This document shows positions 61,512 through 64,000 of a stretch of DNA of 64,000 nucleotides, in pieces; position 1 is the first letter of the stretch, and the number at the start of each line of letters is the position of its first letter. Origin of the DNA: Polaribacter litorisediminis (lineage in GTDB: Bacteria; Bacteroidota; Bacteroidia; Flavobacteriales; Flavobacteriaceae); assembly GCF_019968605.1 (NCBI RefSeq), contig NZ_CP082966.1, positions 1,413,001 through 1,477,000 on the forward strand, written 5' to 3'. The translations under genes were made by a program, and so were the position numbers. The notes under the pieces are model-generated. The model was given only the letters and a program-made list of their open reading frames with translations. It did no database searches and was not told the origin of the DNA.

Positions 61512-62561
61512 CTATATTTCTTTTAATGTTTGTATCAATCTTCCGTTTTCCAAATTCGTTCCCACAGTAAAACGTAAACAATTCTCACATAAAGGCTGAT
61601 TAGTTCTGTTTCTAATTACAATTCCTTTCGCAATTAATTGATTGTATCTTTTATTGGCGTCATCAACTTTTACTAAAACGAAATTACAATCTGTTGGATA
61701 AATTTTTGTAATAAATTTAATTTCTTTTAAATGTTGAATTAAAGAAGTTCTTTCTTTAATGATTTCTGAAACTTCATTGGTTACTTCCTCCATTTTTTGC
61801 AAACGCTCAACTGCTTTTTGTTGCGTTAACTCGTTTACATTATAAGGTGGTTTTATATTATTTAAAATAGCAATAATTTCTGTTGATGCATAACCAACTC
61901 CCAAACGAATTCCTGCTAAACCATAAGCTTTTGATAAAGTTTGAGTAATAATTAAATTTGGAAATTGCTCGAATTTTTCTAACCAACTTTTTTGTTCAGA
62001 AAAATCGATATATGCTTCATCTATAATTACTAAACCATTAAATTTTAATAATAATTCTTCTACTTTATCAGTTGAGAAACTGTTTCCAGAAGGATTATTT
62101 GGCGAACATAAAAACAGCATTTTAGTGTTTTTATCAACATTATCAAGAATTTGAGCAACTTTTGGTTGAAAATCTTCCGTTAATAAAACTTCTCTATTTT
62201 CTATATTATTGATGTTCGCCAAAACCGAGTACATTCCATATGTTGGTGGTAATGTAATAATATTGTCTTCTTTTGGTTCGCAAAATGCTCTAAAAATTAA
62301 ATCTAATACTTCATCACTTCCATTTCCTAAAAGAATATTTTTTGTGTCAACATTTTTAATCGTTGATAATAAATCTTTTACCGAATGTTGTTGCGGATCT
62401 GGATATCGATTAACGCCATTTTCAAAAGGATTTTCATTAGCATCTAAAAAAATCATATCGTCAGAAGTGGCGTCCTTGTATTCATCTCTGGCTGATGAAT
62501 AAGGTTTTAGAGATTTTATATTTTCTCTAATGAGATTTTTTATATTGAAATTTGTCTTCAT
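61512..62561 (-). CDS. hisC: Histidinol-phosphate aminotransferase
   Basis: A 349-residue fold-type I PLP aminotransferase. FLDANENPFENGVNRYPDPQ near the start, GNGSDEVLDLIF, PNNPSGNSFS, IIDEAYIDFSE and the PLP-lysine segment TQTLSKAYGLAGIRLG are canonical. Its hairpin-rich flanks are repeats of family C on both sides. Confidence 0.97.
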   Translation of the reverse strand: MKTNFNIKNLIRENIKSLKPYSSARDEYKDATSDDMIFLDANENPFENGVNRYPDPQQHSVKDLLSTIKNVDTKNILLGNGSDEVLDLIFRAFCEPKEDNIITLPPTYGMYSVLANINNIENREVLLTEDFQPKVAQILDNVDKNTKMLFLCSPNNPSGNSFSTDKVEELLLKFNGLVIIDEAYIDFSEQKSWLEKFEQFPNLIITQTLSKAYGLAGIRLGVGYASTEIIAILNNIKPPYNVNELTQQKAVERLQKMEEVTNEVSEIIKERTSLIQHLKEIKFITKIYPTDCNFVLVKVDDANKRYNQLIAKGIVIRNRTNQPLCENCLRFTVGTNLENGRLIQTLKEI

Positions 62562-62606
62562 TTTTATTATGCTAAATTTATTCTAGCATTTTGTTGTTTT
62601 TTTTCC

Positions 62607-62639
62607 AGACCTCACAGGTTTTAAAAACCTATGAGGTCT
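62607..62639. repeat. Palindromic repeat family C, copy 2
   Basis: AGACCTCACAGGTTTTAAAA followed by ACCTATGAGGTCT, an imperfect copy of the 61451 palindrome, in the hisD-hisC gap 10 bases downstream of the hisD stop. Confidence 0.75.
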
Positions 62640-62649
62640 TTGTTGAGTA

Positions 62650-63933
62650 TTATTTTAAATCATCTAAACGTAAAGTAACCGCATTTTTATGCGCTTGTAA
62701 ACCTTCTGCTGCTGCCATAATTTCTATGGATTTCCCAATCGTTTTAATCCCTTCTTTCGATATTTTTTGAAACGTAATACTTTTCATAAAACTATCTAAA
62801 TTTACACCTGAATACGCTTTTGTAAATCCGTTAGTTGGCAACGTATGGTTGGTTCCTGAGGCATAATCTCCGGCACTTTCTGGCGTATAATTGCCTATAA
62901 AAACGGAACCTGCATTTTCTATATGATCCACATAAAAATCATCATTCTTCGTACAAATAATAAAATGTTCTGGCCCATATTCATTGATTAAATCTAAAGC
63001 AATTTCATCTGTTTCAACAAAAATAGATTTCGAATTTTCAATCGCTTTAGAAGCAATTTCAAATCGAGGCAATTCTTTTAATTGACGTTCAATTTCTATG
63101 GCAACAGCTGAAATTAATTGTTTAGAAGTTGAGACCAATATAACTTGACTATCTTTTCCGTGCTCTGCTTGACTCAATAAATCTGAAGCTACATAACTTG
63201 CATTTGCCGTATTGTCTGCAACCACCAATAATTCACTCGGTCCTGCGGGCATATCAATAGCAACGCCATATTTGGTTGCTAACTGTTTTGCAACGGTTAC
63301 AAATTGATTTCCGGGACCAAAAATTTTATAGACTTGTGGAATGGATCTTGTTCCGAAAGTTAATCCTGCAATTGCTTGAATGCCCCCTACTTTAATAATT
63401 TTTGTAACTCCACAAAGTTTTGCTGCATATAAAATTGCTGGGTGAATTTTACCTTCTTTATTTGGTGGCGAACAAAGCACAATTTCTTTACAACCTGCAA
63501 TTTGAGCAGGAATTGCCAACATTAAAACCGTAGAAAAAAGCGGAGCAGTTCCGCCAGGAATATATAAACCAACTTTCTGAATCGGTCTTTTTTCTTGCCA
63601 ACACTGAACCCCTTTTACGGTTTCTGCATATACATTTTCAGTTTTTTGTGCGTTATGAAAAGTAGTAATATTTTTCTTTGCCAATAGAATAGCCTCTTTT
63701 AATTCTTCTGATACTAATGAAATTGCTAACGCTATTTCATCCAAAGAAACCACAGTATTTTCTAGCTTTACACCGTCAAATAATTGCGTGTATTTATCAA
63801 CGGATATATCACCATTTTTTTGAATATCATCAAAAATTTGATTCACATTCTTTTCAATATCATCAATTGTTTTTGTAGGTCTTTGTAATATTTGAGACCA
63901 ATTTTCTTTCGGTGGATTTATAATCGTTTTCAT
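62650..63933 (-). CDS. hisD: Histidinol dehydrogenase
   Basis: A 427-residue Zn/NAD enzyme catalysing the last two oxidations of the pathway. YIPGGTAPLFSTVLMLAIPA near 125, GPGNQFVTVAKQLA near 210, DMPAGPSELLVVAD, and the His-Glu-His segment YGPEHFIIC near 320 and ASGTNHTLPTNG near 360 are canonical. It is the first complete his gene in the window; hisG would be expected just upstream. Confidence 0.97.
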   Translation of the reverse strand: MKTIINPPKENWSQILQRPTKTIDDIEKNVNQIFDDIQKNGDISVDKYTQLFDGVKLENTVVSLDEIALAISLVSEELKEAILLAKKNITTFHNAQKTENVYAETVKGVQCWQEKRPIQKVGLYIPGGTAPLFSTVLMLAIPAQIAGCKEIVLCSPPNKEGKIHPAILYAAKLCGVTKIIKVGGIQAIAGLTFGTRSIPQVYKIFGPGNQFVTVAKQLATKYGVAIDMPAGPSELLVVADNTANASYVASDLLSQAEHGKDSQVILVSTSKQLISAVAIEIERQLKELPRFEIASKAIENSKSIFVETDEIALDLINEYGPEHFIICTKNDDFYVDHIENAGSVFIGNYTPESAGDYASGTNHTLPTNGFTKAYSGVNLDSFMKSITFQKISKEGIKTIGKSIEIMAAAEGLQAHKNAVTLRLDDLK

Positions 63934-63964
63934 GATTTACTTGTTACGCAACGCTGAAATTTAT

Positions 63965-64000
63965 TCAATGTCTTTTTAATTCTTTAAGATTTTTTAAAAC
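63965..64000 (-). CDS. 3' end of the gene upstream of hisD (possibly hisG)
   Basis: A minus-strand frame is open from the window edge to TGA at 63965, reading VLKNLKELKRH. In flavobacterial his operons hisG usually precedes hisD, so this may be its end, but these 11 residues do not prove it. Confidence 0.3.
   Translation of the reverse strand, partial: VLKNLKELKRH

Noticed and set aside
1..64000. CRISPR array, tRNA or rRNA genes
   Set aside because: No regularly spaced identical repeats with unique spacers and no cloverleaf or rRNA segment was noticed; the repeats seen are MITE or palindromic families.

Overview
This window comes from a low-GC member of the Bacteroidota, most likely a marine Flavobacteriaceae of the Polaribacter/Tenacibaculum kind. 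The evidence is the Bacteroidetes-type HU-like protein, TAnnTTTG promoter boxes, a C-terminal sorting tail of the type IX secretion system (T9SS), a YtxJ-type redox protein and the his operon layout. The assignment is an inference from these traits; no rRNA or tRNA gene is visible.

Layout. (1) 1-3.1 kb: an MmeI-like restriction/methylation gene that ends in TAATG at the next, cut-off gene, beside a decayed gene and short repeats. (2) 3.4-5.8 kb: HU-like protein, peptidase T and an acyltransferase. (3) 5.8-8.5 kb: a defence-type reverse transcriptase with a structured, 478-base, largely gene-free leader and a divergent unknown gene. (4) 8.5-18.3 kb: rmuC, a Na+/H+ antiporter, glyA, fumarylacetoacetase, remnants, a toxin-antitoxin pair whose toxin has lost its start, and a FUSC/YccS-like membrane protein. 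(5) 18.6-24 kb: a polyamine cluster (arginine decarboxylase, agmatinase, GNAT-nitrilase fusion, deoxyhypusine-synthase-like protein). (6) 24.5-41.8 kb: mainly housekeeping genes (helicase, ytxJ, clpB, smpB, maf, transketolase C half, bcp, nth, an ECF sigma factor with a small partner gene, uvrA). (7) 41.9-51.5 kb: two divergent sets of circularly permuted ATP-grasp, alpha-E, transglutaminase and amidoligase genes, a predicted but poorly characterised peptide-ligation/cleavage system. (8) 51.6-56.4 kb: LytTR regulator, envelope and unknown proteins. (9) 56.4-64 kb: a histidine operon on the minus strand (hisD-C-B-H-A-F-GNAT-hisIE) whose junctions carry three families of palindromic repeats and a dead four-helix-bundle gene.

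Mobile sequence. Three copies of one 227-bp non-coding element (11621-11847, 18344-18570, 24321-24547) share terminal inverted repeats; two of them have clear 9-bp target duplications. They look like a miniature inverted-repeat transposable element (MITE).

Most interesting: the reverse transcriptase with its folded leader; the duplicated ATP-grasp/alpha-E/transglutaminase cluster; the HisH N-terminus written by a palindromic repeat; and the toxin frame that follows its antitoxin in the same reading frame, separated only by a stop codon. All functions are read from motifs and general family knowledge; no database search was run.
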